A stretch of DNA of 64,000 nt from CALFML01 sp044222245. GTDB taxonomy: Bacteria > Myxococcota_A > Polyangia > Palsa-1104 > JAEUJZ01. The position numbers and the translations under genes are program-made. Positions 36,091 through 44,675 of the stretch are shown here, piece after piece. Below the pieces are notes generated by a model, which was not told the origin of the DNA, did no database searches, and worked only from the letters and a program-made list of their open reading frames with translations. How positions within the stretch are numbered: position 1 is the stretch's first letter; the number at the start of each line of letters is the position of its first letter. The DNA lies in assembly GCA_044222245.1 (NCBI GenBank), contig JBGANQ010000014.1:77270-141269 (forward strand), in the 5' to 3' direction.

Positions 36091-36483
36091 TCAGGGCCGG
36101 CGCAGCGGCAGCAGCGCGCGCAGCCGGCCCTCGCGCAGGAACAGCCCGGCCCAGGCCAGCACGCCGAGCAGCAGCGGCGCCACGAACACATCGCCGATGC
36201 GGACGTGGGTCGCCACCGCCCCGCCGAGGTAGCCGGTGACCAGGATGGCGCCGAGGATGCTGGTCGGCGGGAGCGCGTAGAGCAGCGCGCACAGGATCTC
36301 GACCAGGCCGATGGCGGTGAGCGAGCTCTGGGGATAGCCGAAGCTGGCGAACCCCTGAACGACCGTGGCGCTGTGGCTTACCTTCATGGCTCCGCTCAGT
36401 AGGAGCGCCAGCACCGGGAGCGCGCTGAGCACGCGTCCGGTCCATAACATGGCTTTACTGGGTACTGCGGCTGACTCGGTCAT
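36091..36483 (-). CDS. DoxX-like membrane protein
   Basis: A 130-residue protein with four predicted transmembrane helices (about 15-33, 53-70, 75-92 and 98-115), the size and topology of the DoxX_2 family, whose role is poorly defined (redox or quinone-linked membrane function has been proposed). The motif SGAMKVSHSATVVQGFASFGYP is typical of the first loop. It lies 98 bases downstream of the His-rich membrane protein on the same strand. Confidence 0.75.
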   Translation of the reverse strand: MTESAAVPSKAMLWTGRVLSALPVLALLLSGAMKVSHSATVVQGFASFGYPQSSLTAIGLVEILCALLYALPPTSILGAILVTGYLGGAVATHVRIGDVFVAPLLLGVLAWAGLFLREGRLRALLPLRRP

Positions 36484-36581
36484 GGGAGAGGCTCCTTTGC
36501 GAGCGCGGCGCCGCAGCTCCGCCCGCTGATTGTCCAGGCTGGCAGTGGCGGCGACGGCAGCTCAGTGAAGCGGCGACAGTA

Positions 36582-38054
36582 CTATCTATCTACGTGAGCG
36601 TCAAAGACGCCGGTCTCGATAAGTCCGCTGCGCTTTATCTGGACGAAGATGCGGTAGTCGCCCGGGCCGGGGAAGCCGTAGGGGAAGCTGACCTCGGCAG
36701 GCAGGGCGCCGGTCAGGTGATGGCCGGCATGGCCGCCGGTGCGCTGCTCGCCGGGGTCGGCTCCAGCGACCAGGCCGAGCGTCGCCATCGGCACCGAGCC
36801 CGACGGGTGGACATGGGCAAAGACGCTGCCATCGCGCTTGATGAAGGCGGCGTGACCGAGCATTCCCATGTACAGCTGCAGGTCGGAGGCCGGCTGCCCG
36901 GACGCGGTCTCGACCCGGAATCGAAACAACGAGGCGGTGCGGGCGCTCAGCGGCTCCGGTCCGCGCTGCCAGATCATCTGCGCGCCTGCAGACAGCGGTG
37001 AGCGCGTGCGCGCCGGATCGGCGCTGCGCAGCGGTGGGCCGCCGCCAGCTGCATCATCGCCGGCGAGCGGCGCCCCCGCCAGCGCGGCCGGCAGCGTGAG
37101 CTCGGCGACCAGGGTCTCGGGGACGCCGGTGGCGTGCACGACATCGGCGAACAGGCGATAGCGGCCGGCCGGCGCCGCGGGGAGCTCGATGGTGAAGACG
37201 CCGGCGGCGCGCTCGCTCGGGTGCAGGTGGAAGACCTGCTCGAGCTCGGGCTCGTGCACCATGAACAGGTGCATGAGGTGCTCGTGATCGGGCAGCAGAT
37301 CATCCAGCCGCTGCTCCTGCCAGCCGGAGCTTGCCAGCTGCAGGGTGAGCGTGGCGCCGTCCACCCGGGCGTCCATGCGCAGCGGCCGGTAGACGTTCTG
37401 GGCGACCCGCGCCGCCTCCTCCTGCCACCAGCGGGCGCCGCCCCACACGGCCAGCCCGAGCAGCACCGCGGCGACAGCCTGCGCCCGCCGCTTCTGCCGC
37501 AGGACGGCGCCGGTGAGCGCCGCTCCCGGCGGCAGCTGCGCTTCACCGCTGCTCGCTCCGACGATGCTGACCAGGCCGGCCAGCAGGATGAGCAGGCCGG
37601 CCAGCAGCGCGACGCCGAGCGCCGCCTGCATGCCGGCGGTGCGCTGCGGCAGGGTCGGCACCGGCACCGCGAGCTCGCCGCTGCCGCGCCGGCCATCGAC
37701 CAGGATCCGCACCTGCCACGAGCCGGGAGTCATCATCCACAGGTGGGCGCTGAAGGTCTGCGGATCTTCGGCATCGCGCGTCGCCACATCCGGAGTCGGC
37801 GCCAGCACCGCCCCATCGCCGCTGAGCGGCAGCGGCACCACGCGCAGCCGGTCGAGGTCGCGATCCGCGGCGCGAATCTGCAGGTCGGCAACGCCGGGAA
37901 TCACCTCGGGCGGGCGCACCGTGACATATAGCGCATAGGGCCCCGCCTTGCCCTCATAAAAGACGTCCGGACTGCCGACGTGGGCGCGCGCCGCGCCGCC
38001 CGGCCCAAGGAGCAAGCCCAGGAGCAAAAGCTTGCGCAAGATCCGACAGCGCAT
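36582..38054 (-). CDS. Exported His-rich membrane protein, possible metal-binding
   Basis: A 490-residue protein. Signal peptide (residues 1-23, ending GGAARAH), an N-terminal extracytoplasmic beta domain (VGSPDVFYEGKAGPYALYV, YtkA/FixH-like in feel), two hydrophobic segments in the middle (AALGVALLAGLLILLAGLVS and VAAVLLGLAVWGGARW), and two His-rich modules: HEHLMHLFMVHEPELEQVFH and MGMLGHAAFIKRDGSVFAHVH. Spaced His and Met residues suggest copper or other metal binding, but no family with known function could be named. The start ATG 38052-38054 is two bases after the stop of the upstream membrane protein, so the genes are cotranscribed. A much longer frame upstream is only overlap with that gene. 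Confidence 0.7.
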   Translation of the reverse strand: MRCRILRKLLLLGLLLGPGGAARAHVGSPDVFYEGKAGPYALYVTVRPPEVIPGVADLQIRAADRDLDRLRVVPLPLSGDGAVLAPTPDVATRDAEDPQTFSAHLWMMTPGSWQVRILVDGRRGSGELAVPVPTLPQRTAGMQAALGVALLAGLLILLAGLVSIVGASSGEAQLPPGAALTGAVLRQKRRAQAVAAVLLGLAVWGGARWWQEEAARVAQNVYRPLRMDARVDGATLTLQLASSGWQEQRLDDLLPDHEHLMHLFMVHEPELEQVFHLHPSERAAGVFTIELPAAPAGRYRLFADVVHATGVPETLVAELTLPAALAGAPLAGDDAAGGGPPLRSADPARTRSPLSAGAQMIWQRGPEPLSARTASLFRFRVETASGQPASDLQLYMGMLGHAAFIKRDGSVFAHVHPSGSVPMATLGLVAGADPGEQRTGGHAGHHLTGALPAEVSFPYGFPGPGDYRIFVQIKRSGLIETGVFDAHVDR

Positions 38055-38056
38055 GA

Positions 38057-39274
38057 CTACCTCTGCACCCCGCGCAGGAAGCGCGCCGCTCCCAGCCCCA
38101 GGCGCACGCTCAGCAGCGCCGCCAGCCCCGCCAGTCCGAGCTGGCTGCGAAACCCGAGCGCGCCGTCCGCGCTGGCAAAGACGTGCCGAAACTCCGGCCA
38201 GCTCGGGCGAGTCGAGAAGCCAAAGTAGTGGGCGCCAAAGAACCAGTTGCGCGCCGCCGGCGACAAGAGGAACGCCGAGAACGGCCACTGCACGGCCAGA
38301 AAGACCCCTAAAAAGACGGCCGCCAGCACCACGCTCTTTTGCCACGGCGGCTGACCACCGAGGTAGGGCGCAAGCAGGTCGAGCCCAAGCGCCGGAAAGA
38401 TCAGCAGCAGCGGAAATCCCGGCGGGACCATGTGAGTCACGGCGTGATAGACCGGACCGAGCTTGGGCGTCGCTGGGAACAGCGGAAACAGCCACAGGAT
38501 AAGGAGCATCTCGACCGTGTAGATAGCCGCCACGATCGTCGCGCCAAGCCGATGCCCGGAAGCGCGGCCGACGGCGCACAGGACCAGCGGCGCGCAGGTC
38601 GCAATGACGCGATAAAACTGCCCGCTGTGCTGCATCGAGCGCCGGATGAGCTCCATCTGGAAGGTCAAAAACCCGATGAGCACCATGGCGCCGATGGCCA
38701 GAAACAGCAGCCGCAGCAGCTCGTGCGTGCGCCCGCGCGCCCGGTTCATCAGCCCGGCCAGGAAGATGAGGGCGCCGAGCTCGATCCCCAGCAGTCCAAG
38801 CGCCAGCACCGAGTGCGGCGGGCTGAGGATCTTGACGTCGAGTCCGTAGGCGTTGTGCCACCAGTTGTCAAACGGCGCCGAGGCCAGCATGGCGATGCCG
38901 CCCCAGGCGGAGATGAACGCCCCGAGCGGTCCGCGCAGGCCCCAGATGCGCACTGTGGCCGCGGTGTCGCGCCGGCGATCAAAGCTCAGGGTGAGGATCT
39001 GGTAGCCGCAGGCGAGCCCCGCCAGCACCGCGCCCAGGTAGATGAGCAGGTGCGGCGGCGACCAGAAGGTGTCACGGCCAATCGAGCGGTGCCAGGAGAT
39101 GTCCCACTGCACCCCGAAGATCGCGCATGCCACCGCCAGCACGGTCACCCACACGTACCAGGCGACCTGCCCCGAGCCCTGCGGCCCGCCAGAGCCCCCA
39201 ATAAACGACGAATTAGACGGCGAGTCAGACGACGCTACCGCGGGCACGCGAGGCAGGCTTGGAGCAGGCTGCAT
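38057..39274 (-). CDS. Multi-pass membrane protein of unknown function
   Basis: A 405-residue polytopic protein with about nine to ten predicted helices after a polar N-terminus. Conspicuous conserved-looking intramembrane motifs are VQWDISWHRSIGRDTFWSPP, PPHLLIYLGA, FDNWWHNAYGLDVKILSPPH and THMVPPGFPLLL, all with His or Trp at membrane edges, suggesting metal or haem ligands. Start chosen at ATG 39274 because AGAGGA stands just before it; six extra codons upstream are possible. It forms an operon with the His-rich protein (2-base gap). No named family recognised. Confidence 0.72.
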   Translation of the reverse strand: MQPAPSLPRVPAVASSDSPSNSSFIGGSGGPQGSGQVAWYVWVTVLAVACAIFGVQWDISWHRSIGRDTFWSPPHLLIYLGAVLAGLACGYQILTLSFDRRRDTAATVRIWGLRGPLGAFISAWGGIAMLASAPFDNWWHNAYGLDVKILSPPHSVLALGLLGIELGALIFLAGLMNRARGRTHELLRLLFLAIGAMVLIGFLTFQMELIRRSMQHSGQFYRVIATCAPLVLCAVGRASGHRLGATIVAAIYTVEMLLILWLFPLFPATPKLGPVYHAVTHMVPPGFPLLLIFPALGLDLLAPYLGGQPPWQKSVVLAAVFLGVFLAVQWPFSAFLLSPAARNWFFGAHYFGFSTRPSWPEFRHVFASADGALGFRSQLGLAGLAALLSVRLGLGAARFLRGVQR

Positions 39275-39352
39275 GAGTTCCTCTGGCCCCACAGCCTATC
39301 ACTTTAGCGGCCGCCCGGCTCTAGCAGCGCGGGCCCCTGCTCCAGCTCGCGC

Positions 39353-39588
39353 TTAGCGGCCAAGTATCATTTGAAGGTTGCCGGTCGACTTGGCGAGCTG
39401 CCACTGGAGAAATTCCTTATCGACCTCCTCAATGTTCATGTACAGGCCAAGCTCAGTGCCGTTGCGAAACGCCCGCACATGATGGACGGCGCCTTGATAC
39501 CAAACTGGCGCATGACCCCCATGCCAAGCCGGTCGCGCACCGGCGCTCCCTGCCTGTGCGGATCTGACATGGTGGGCAGCGTGCGCTC
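39353..39588 (-). pseudogene. Possible remnant of a LamG-like lectin domain
   Basis: A reading frame without a usable ATG, open from about 39588 to the stop at 39353-39355. Its translation contains WYQGAVHHVRAFRNGTELGL followed by YMNIEEV and, at the end, GNLQMILGR. The HHVxxxRNGTxLxLYxN pattern recalls the second half of laminin-G/concanavalin-type domains. A different frame over the same bases (39436-39636) is longer but has no family character. The 460-base gap containing it has no other gene. Interpretation is by pattern only. Confidence 0.3.
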
Positions 39589-39737
39589 AACGGGGCGCGT
39601 CCAGCTTGCGGGTACGGCTTGAAAAGCCTCGGCCAAGACGCCACACTATGAAAATAGCATCGCTACGTGGCGACCCTGCCCCCGCCGCCTCACGTAGCGA
39701 GTTCCCGCCAAGAGCTGCCCGAGCCAAGGAGATTGTA

Positions 39738-40346
39738 ATGTCGATAGCCCGCCGTCGCACATCCCTGCTCGCCTTGTTGCTTTTTGCCGCTGCGATGCTC
39801 TACGGCGCCCAAGCTGCCCACGCGCAGCGCCGGGTCGTCATCTACTATGGCCACCCGGTCGAGAAGGCGGGCCTGTTCATGATGAACTTCCGCGGCGGCC
39901 CCGCCTTCGGCGTCGCCAACACCGGTGACCAACTGCGCTTCCTCGGGGCGCTGAGCGTAGACCTCGGCTTCGCGGTCTCGCGCGATTACAACGCCTATAT
40001 CGTCCTGACGCCCCAGGTCCAGCTGCGCGACAGCTTCTTCAACTTCTCTTTTCCGATCGGATTCCAGTACGACATCCGCATCGCCCGCGGCCTGTACCTG
40101 TATCCGCGCGCCAGCATCGGGTACTCGGCGCTCGTATTCACTTCGTCTTTTGACTACGGGCCATTCCGCTACTACACGTCAAGCACGGTGCACGGCGGTA
40201 TCCTGATTCCCGAGTTTGGTCTGAAGTACGTCGTAAACGGCCGCCTGAACCTTGGCTTCGAGCCCTTCAGCCTGCCGGTCTTCTTTAATGGTGACGGCTA
40301 TAATATCTGGTATCGTTTCATGTTCTTTATCGGCTTCAACGCCTGA
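39738..40346 (+). CDS. Outer-membrane beta-barrel protein
   Basis: A 202-residue protein with a clear signal peptide ending AQAAHAQ and a mature part made of alternating amphipathic strands rich in Tyr, Phe and Gly, ending in aromatic FMFFIGFNA, consistent with a small outer-membrane barrel. Start at ATG 39738 is supported by AAGGAG eight bases upstream; a longer frame from 39606 lacks this. No specific family recognised. It is followed 62 bases later by trmO. Confidence 0.72.
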   Translation: MSIARRRTSLLALLLFAAAMLYGAQAAHAQRRVVIYYGHPVEKAGLFMMNFRGGPAFGVANTGDQLRFLGALSVDLGFAVSRDYNAYIVLTPQVQLRDSFFNFSFPIGFQYDIRIARGLYLYPRASIGYSALVFTSSFDYGPFRYYTSSTVHGGILIPEFGLKYVVNGRLNLGFEPFSLPVFFNGDGYNIWYRFMFFIGFNA

Positions 40347-40408
40347 GACTGCGCGCCGCCCCGCGCGCCCGTCCGCCGGCATACCGCCCCAAACAGAGAG
40401 AACCGAAG

Positions 40409-40870
40409 ATGAGCATAGTTCTTGAACCCATAGGCGTGGTAAGCGGCGGGCGCGAGCTGCCCCTTGATGACGCATGGGGGAAGAGTCGCGCGCAGCTCGT
40501 GCTCGACGCCAGCCGCTTTACCCCTGCCGCCCTGGCAGGACTGTCCGATTTCTCGCATGTGGAGGTTATCTATTACTTCCACAAAGTGGGCGATGATGAG
40601 GTGACCACCGGCGCCCGCCATCCGCGCGGCCGCACTGACTGGCCGCTCGTCGGCATCTTCGCCCAGCGGGGCAAGAACCGCCCGAACCGCATCGGCGTCA
40701 GCACCTGCCGGATCCTCTCGGTCCAGGGGCTGAGCGTCGAGGTCGAGGGTCTGGACGCGATCGCCGGCACGCCGATCTTGGATCTCAAGCCGGTCCTGGC
40801 GGGCTTTCAGCCGCGCGGCGAATTTCACGAGCCGCCGTGGGCGACCGAGCTGATGAAAGACTACTGGTGA
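40409..40870 (+). CDS. trmO: tRNA m6t6A37 methyltransferase TrmO
   Basis: A 153-residue SAM-dependent methylase of the TsaA/TrmO family, which methylates N6-threonylcarbamoyl-adenosine at position 37 of threonine tRNAs. Family signatures: PIGVV at the N-terminus, HPRGRTDWPLVGIFAQRGKN and RPNRIGVS, the continuous core of the beta-barrel fold. The ATG is preceded by AGAGAGAA. Length is typical for the shorter TrmO forms lacking the C-terminal extension. Some proteins of this family have unknown substrates, so the exact target is inferred. Confidence 0.88.
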   Translation: MSIVLEPIGVVSGGRELPLDDAWGKSRAQLVLDASRFTPAALAGLSDFSHVEVIYYFHKVGDDEVTTGARHPRGRTDWPLVGIFAQRGKNRPNRIGVSTCRILSVQGLSVEVEGLDAIAGTPILDLKPVLAGFQPRGEFHEPPWATELMKDYW

Positions 40871-40930
40871 AGCTCAGGGTTGCCCGGCAGGCCTGAGCAC
40901 CGGCGCTCATCCCGCCTGCAAAGAGCCAAT

Positions 40931-40950
40931 CTAGTTCACCGGTGAATTAG
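40931..40950. promoter_or_regulatory. Palindromic operator upstream of the MarR gene
   Basis: A perfect 12-bp palindrome TTCACCGGTGAA (40935-40946) extended to 20 bp with one mismatched pair. A further half-site GGTGAAC occurs inside the start region (40961-40967). The position directly before the MarR gene suits autorepression. Confidence 0.6.
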
Positions 40951-40955
40951 ATATT

Positions 40956-41447
40956 GTGCTGGTGAACGATTCCTGGCATCGTCTCTTCATGGCGTCCGAA
41001 AGAAGGCTGTTCTTTCTGCTCCATCAGGCGCATCGCGCGGTCGTCGCGCATGCCAACACCCGGACCCTGGATCTGCTCGGGGTCTCGTCCACGCAGCTCG
41101 CGCTCATCTACTACGTGGCCAAGCACCCCGGCTGCTCGCTGACCGAGGTCGCCAACCTGTTTGACCTCAACAAGTCGGCGGTGAGCGGCGTCGTACAGCG
41201 CCTGGAGCGCGCGGCGATCCTGGTCCGCCGGCCAAATCCCCAGGACGGACGCGGCAGCCTGCTGTTCATTACGGAGAAAGGCGAGGCGGTGCGCGCGCAG
41301 TCGCTGCCCGTCCTGCGGCGCCTCACGGCCGAGCTCACCAGCGGCTTTGACGAGACGGAGCTCGCCACCATCTTTCGATTCTTGAACTCGATCGTCGACC
41401 GCTACGCTGACCGCGACCGGGGCGACGAGCTGAAGGAGAGCCCATGA
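40956..41447 (+). CDS. MarR-family transcriptional regulator
   Basis: A 163-residue winged-helix regulator. The DNA-binding core is TQLALIYYVAKHPGCSLTEV, the recognition helix NKSAVSGVVQRLERAAIL, and the wing RRPNPQDGRGSLLFITEKG; N- and C-terminal helices form the dimer interface. Start uncertain: GTG 40956, GTG 40962 or ATG 40989, none with a strong Shine-Dalgarno; the first overlaps a palindromic operator closely, suggesting a very short leader. The stop overlaps the enoyl-CoA hydratase start as ATGA, so the regulator and enzyme are coupled; the ligand may be a CoA-linked or aromatic acid metabolite. Confidence 0.85.
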   Translation: MLVNDSWHRLFMASERRLFFLLHQAHRAVVAHANTRTLDLLGVSSTQLALIYYVAKHPGCSLTEVANLFDLNKSAVSGVVQRLERAAILVRRPNPQDGRGSLLFITEKGEAVRAQSLPVLRRLTAELTSGFDETELATIFRFLNSIVDRYADRDRGDELKESP

Positions 41448-42211
41448 GTGACATCCTGGTTTCGCAGGACGGCAGCGTCCTGCAGATTGAGCTCAATCGA
41501 CCCGCCAAGAAGAACGCCCTTACCCTTTCGATGTATGAGGCGCTGATTAGCGCGCTGCGGGCTGCGGGCACCGACCCGAGCGTCCGCGTCGTGCTGCTGA
41601 GCGCCGTCGGCAGCGCCTTCTGCGCCGGCAATGACCTCGGCGATTTCCTGGCCGCCTCGGCCCTTGAAAATGACTCGCCGCCGATCCGCTTTATCGAGAC
41701 CCTGGTGACCTTCCCCAAGCCGATCGTCGCTGCCGTCGGCGGCGCCGCGGTGGGGATCGGCGCGACGATGCTCCTTCACTGCGAGCTGGTGTACGCCAGT
41801 GAAGCGGCGCGGCTCTCCATGCCCTTTGTCAGCCTGGGGCTGGTTCCCGAAGCCGCCTCCAGCCTGCTGTTGCCCGAGCGAGTCGGCCACCTCATCGCCA
41901 GCGAGATGCTGCTTCTCGGCACACCGATCGAGGCCCGCCGCGCGGTCGAGCTCCGCCTGATCAACCAGGTGGTCAGCCCCGCCACCGAGCTTTTCGCCTT
42001 CGCTCGCAGCAAGGCGCAAGCGCTGGCGCAGCAGCCGCCGCAGGCCGTGCGCACGACCAAGGCTCTTTTGCGCAACCGCCAGAGCGCGATCCTCGCCTGC
42101 GTGAGGGAGGAGGAGCATCACTTCGCCGCCAGCCTCGCTTCCCCCGAGGCCCGCGAGGCGCTCACCGCCTTCCTCGAGCGCCGCCCCCCCGACTTCAGCA
42201 AGTTCTCGTAA
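41444..42211 (+). CDS. Enoyl-CoA hydratase/isomerase family protein
   Basis: A 255-residue crotonase-fold enzyme. The oxyanion-hole segment FCAGNDLGDF, second oxyanion stretch VGGAAVGIGATMLLHCELVY and SMPFVSLGLVPEAASSLLLP are all present. Glu at the usual first catalytic position appears replaced (VGGAAVGIGAT), while Glu in LVPEAA corresponds to the second, so isomerase or hydrolase activity is as likely as hydration. ATG overlaps the MarR stop by four bases. It would act on acyl-CoA in the cytosol; pathway not evident from neighbours. Confidence 0.87.
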   Translation: MSDILVSQDGSVLQIELNRPAKKNALTLSMYEALISALRAAGTDPSVRVVLLSAVGSAFCAGNDLGDFLAASALENDSPPIRFIETLVTFPKPIVAAVGGAAVGIGATMLLHCELVYASEAARLSMPFVSLGLVPEAASSLLLPERVGHLIASEMLLLGTPIEARRAVELRLINQVVSPATELFAFARSKAQALAQQPPQAVRTTKALLRNRQSAILACVREEEHHFAASLASPEAREALTAFLERRPPDFSKFS

Positions 42212-42213
42212 GA

Positions 42214-42237
42214 GCTGCGCCCCCCCTTGGGCGCAGC
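42214..42237. terminator. Hairpin between convergent genes, probable bidirectional terminator
   Basis: GCTGCGCCC and GGGCGCAGC form a perfect 9-bp stem with a 6-base loop, three bases after the hydratase stop and 10 bases from the end of the convergent adaptor gene. No T-run follows on either strand, so efficiency as an intrinsic terminator is uncertain. Confidence 0.55.
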
Positions 42238-42246
42238 CGCCAACGA

Positions 42247-43359
42247 CTACTGGCTAGCTTGCTCGCGCTGCAGGAACAGCGCGCCCTGAGTCACCACCCG
42301 CTGCCCTGGGACAAGGCCGCTGAGGATGCGCACCTTGCCGTTCTGCTCGGGGCCGACCTCGACCTTGGCCGACTGGAAGCTGTGGTCCTCGTTTACCACC
42401 ATGACGACGCTCTGATCGCCATCGTTTAGCACCGCGCTGCTCGGCAGGGCGATGGCCTTGGGCCCGCCCTGGCTGCTCAGCTCCACCTTGGCGAACATCT
42501 CGGGCTTGAGGCGCCCGCCGGGATTTGGCACCACGCAGCGCAGCTTGACCGTGCGCGTGTCGGGGTCCACCGTGTCGTGGACGTGCACCACCTTGCCGGC
42601 GAAGGTCTCCCCGGGGTAGGCGGGCACCCGGACGCTCACCGCGGCGCCGACCTGGACAAAGCTCAGATCCTGCTCGTAGGCATCGGCGAGCACCCAGACC
42701 GTGGACAGGTCGCTGATGGTGAGCAGCGGATCGGTCGAGTCGGCGCGCACCTCCTGCCCGACAAGGACGCTGCGCTCGACCAAAAGGCCGTCGACGCGCG
42801 CCCGCAGCGACGCGCTCACTGCCGGCTCACTCGGCGAGACTCCGAGCGCGCGCAGCTGCGCCGCGGTGCGCGCCACATCCGAGGTCGCCTTGCGGAAGTC
42901 GGCCTCGATCTGGGCCAGCTCCTTGGTTGAGATCGCGCCGTCCGCCATCAGCTTGCGGCCGCGCTCGATCGCCTTCTGCGCGAGGCTCAGATCCTGCTGC
43001 GCCTTGAGCGCGTCCGCCTGGATCTGCCCCACCGTCGGCGAGCTGAGCTCCAGCAGCGCCTGTCCGGCCTTGACCTTGTCGCCCGGCTTGACCAAAAGCG
43101 CCGTCACCCGGCCGTCGATCGACGCGGCGACCCGCTGCGTATGATCCTCGTCAAAGCTGACCCGCCCGGTGAGCGCCACCAGCGTCGCCCCTTGGGCCTC
43201 TTTGACGGTCTCGATCTTGACGAACTTCATGCGCGGGCTGCCCGGCTCCAGCCGCCGCGAGGGGTGCGCTTCGACTTCGCCGGCCGCCTCGCTCGGCGGC
43301 TTCTGACAGCCCGACCCGAGCGCGAGCAGCGCCAATAGGACTCCGGTGCATCGCATCAC
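42247..43359 (-). CDS. RND efflux periplasmic adaptor (CusB/CzcB-type lipoprotein)
   Basis: A 370-residue membrane-fusion protein. The signal ends LLALGSGCQK, so it is lipid-anchored. The lipoyl half-motifs are seen at VAASIDGRVTALLVKPGDKV and VDGLLVERSVLVGQEV, separated by an alpha-hairpin (QQDLSLAQKAIERGRKLMAD); then beta-barrel (STVWVLADAYEQDL) and membrane-proximal domains. It bridges the inner-membrane pump and the outer-membrane channel. Third gene of an operon, overlapping the TolC-family gene by four bases (43356-43359). Confidence 0.9.
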   Translation of the reverse strand: MMRCTGVLLALLALGSGCQKPPSEAAGEVEAHPSRRLEPGSPRMKFVKIETVKEAQGATLVALTGRVSFDEDHTQRVAASIDGRVTALLVKPGDKVKAGQALLELSSPTVGQIQADALKAQQDLSLAQKAIERGRKLMADGAISTKELAQIEADFRKATSDVARTAAQLRALGVSPSEPAVSASLRARVDGLLVERSVLVGQEVRADSTDPLLTISDLSTVWVLADAYEQDLSFVQVGAAVSVRVPAYPGETFAGKVVHVHDTVDPDTRTVKLRCVVPNPGGRLKPEMFAKVELSSQGGPKAIALPSSAVLNDGDQSVVMVVNEDHSFQSAKVEVGPEQNGKVRILSGLVPGQRVVTQGALFLQREQASQ

Positions 43360-44675
43360 TTGATGTCTCCTGCTACGGCGTGCGAGACCTCGACGAGGCT
43401 CTGCCGATACTCATGCTGGGCGCGCAGGTACTGCGCGCGGGTGTCCAGATAGGTGCGCTGCGCCTCCAAGAGCTCCAGGAGCGACGCCGCCCCCGCCTTG
43501 TACGCGTGCTCGGCGACGCGCAGGGCGGCCTCGGCGCGCTCGGACATGCCGCCCGCTTCAAAGGCATCAAGGAGCAGCTGCGCCCGCGCCACGCGCCGCG
43601 CCGCCCCCGCCACATCCTGCTGCACCAGCAGCCAGATCCGCTCGATCGAGTTCTCGGCCCGCTTCTGATCGACGCGCGCCCGCCCGACGCTCGCCTGGTT
43701 GCGATCAAAAAGCGGCAGCGGGAACGAGACCCCAAGCCCGAGTGAGTTGGGGTTGTCGCCCGAGGCGGTAAACTCGCTGTGCTGGTAGTTGAGGCTTACC
43801 GAGATGTCGGGCAGGGCCTCGCGCTGGGCCGAGCTGAGCGTGGCCGCGCTGGCGGCGCGCGACTGCCGGGCGGCCAAAAGATCCGGCCGCTGCTGCGCCG
43901 CCCGCTCGAGCAGCGCCGGCAGCGGCTCGGCGGCGGTGCGGGCCGTGGCGTGGGCGAGCGCCGGCGGCAGCGCCTCGGCCGCCGCGAAGCCGAGCAGCGC
44001 CGCCAGCTTCTGGCGCGCCAGATCGAGCTCGCTCTCGGCGTCGATCACCGCGGTCTGGTAGCGCAAGCTCTCCAGCTCGATCTTGCGCAGCTCGTTCTCC
44101 GAGATGTCGCCGGCGGCAAAGCGCGACCGGCTGATGCGCACGGTCTCGGCGTAGCGGGCGTTGGTCTCGCGGGCCAGCTCGCGCGCCTCCTGGGCGCGCA
44201 GCGCATCCATGAAGCCGGTGCGCACCTGGTAGACCACCTCGCGCAGGGCGTCTTCGACGAGCAGGCGCTTGGCGACGATGCCCTCCTCGGCGGCGCGGAT
44301 GCGCGCGGTGCGCTTGGCCCAGATGTCCACCACCTCGCTGATGGCGATGTTGTGCTGGGTCTGGCCGAAGGCGCCGGGCTGCGGAATCGGCGGGTACTGC
44401 GGGTTGGCCTGGCCGATGACGATGTTGCCCAGGTTGTACGAGATGACGGGGTTTGGATAGACGCTGGCCGCCGCCCGATCGTACTGCGCGGTCTCGATGT
44501 CGAGCCGGGCGGCGAGGATGTCGCGGTTGCGCGACAGCGCCGTGCTCACCGCCTGGCCGACCGTCAGCGCCTCCGCGGCCAGGCCCTGCTCGGCGCCGGC
44601 GGCGGGGCTGCCGCCAAGCCGCAGGCTCAGTCCGACTACCAGCAGCGCCGTGCGCCAGCTTGCCAGTCTGCTCAT
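43356..44675 (-). CDS. TolC/CusC-family outer-membrane efflux channel
   Basis: A 439-residue outer-membrane efflux protein with signal peptide (ending GGSPAAGAEQ) and the duplicated coiled-coil helices of the family: LDIETAQYDRAAASVYPNP and, in the second repeat, SSAQREALPDISVSLNYQHS. Middle gene of a pump operon, with four-base overlaps both to the permease upstream (44672-44675) and to the adaptor downstream, implying fixed stoichiometry. Confidence 0.9.
   Translation of the reverse strand: MSRLASWRTALLVVGLSLRLGGSPAAGAEQGLAAEALTVGQAVSTALSRNRDILAARLDIETAQYDRAAASVYPNPVISYNLGNIVIGQANPQYPPIPQPGAFGQTQHNIAISEVVDIWAKRTARIRAAEEGIVAKRLLVEDALREVVYQVRTGFMDALRAQEARELARETNARYAETVRISRSRFAAGDISENELRKIELESLRYQTAVIDAESELDLARQKLAALLGFAAAEALPPALAHATARTAAEPLPALLERAAQQRPDLLAARQSRAASAATLSSAQREALPDISVSLNYQHSEFTASGDNPNSLGLGVSFPLPLFDRNQASVGRARVDQKRAENSIERIWLLVQQDVAGAARRVARAQLLLDAFEAGGMSERAEAALRVAEHAYKAGAASLLELLEAQRTYLDTRAQYLRAQHEYRQSLVEVSHAVAGDIK

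Noticed and set aside
36582..38861. 759-residue version of the His-rich membrane protein
   Set aside because: Its first 269 codons are an out-of-frame shadow of the upstream membrane-protein gene; the signal peptide begins at 38054.
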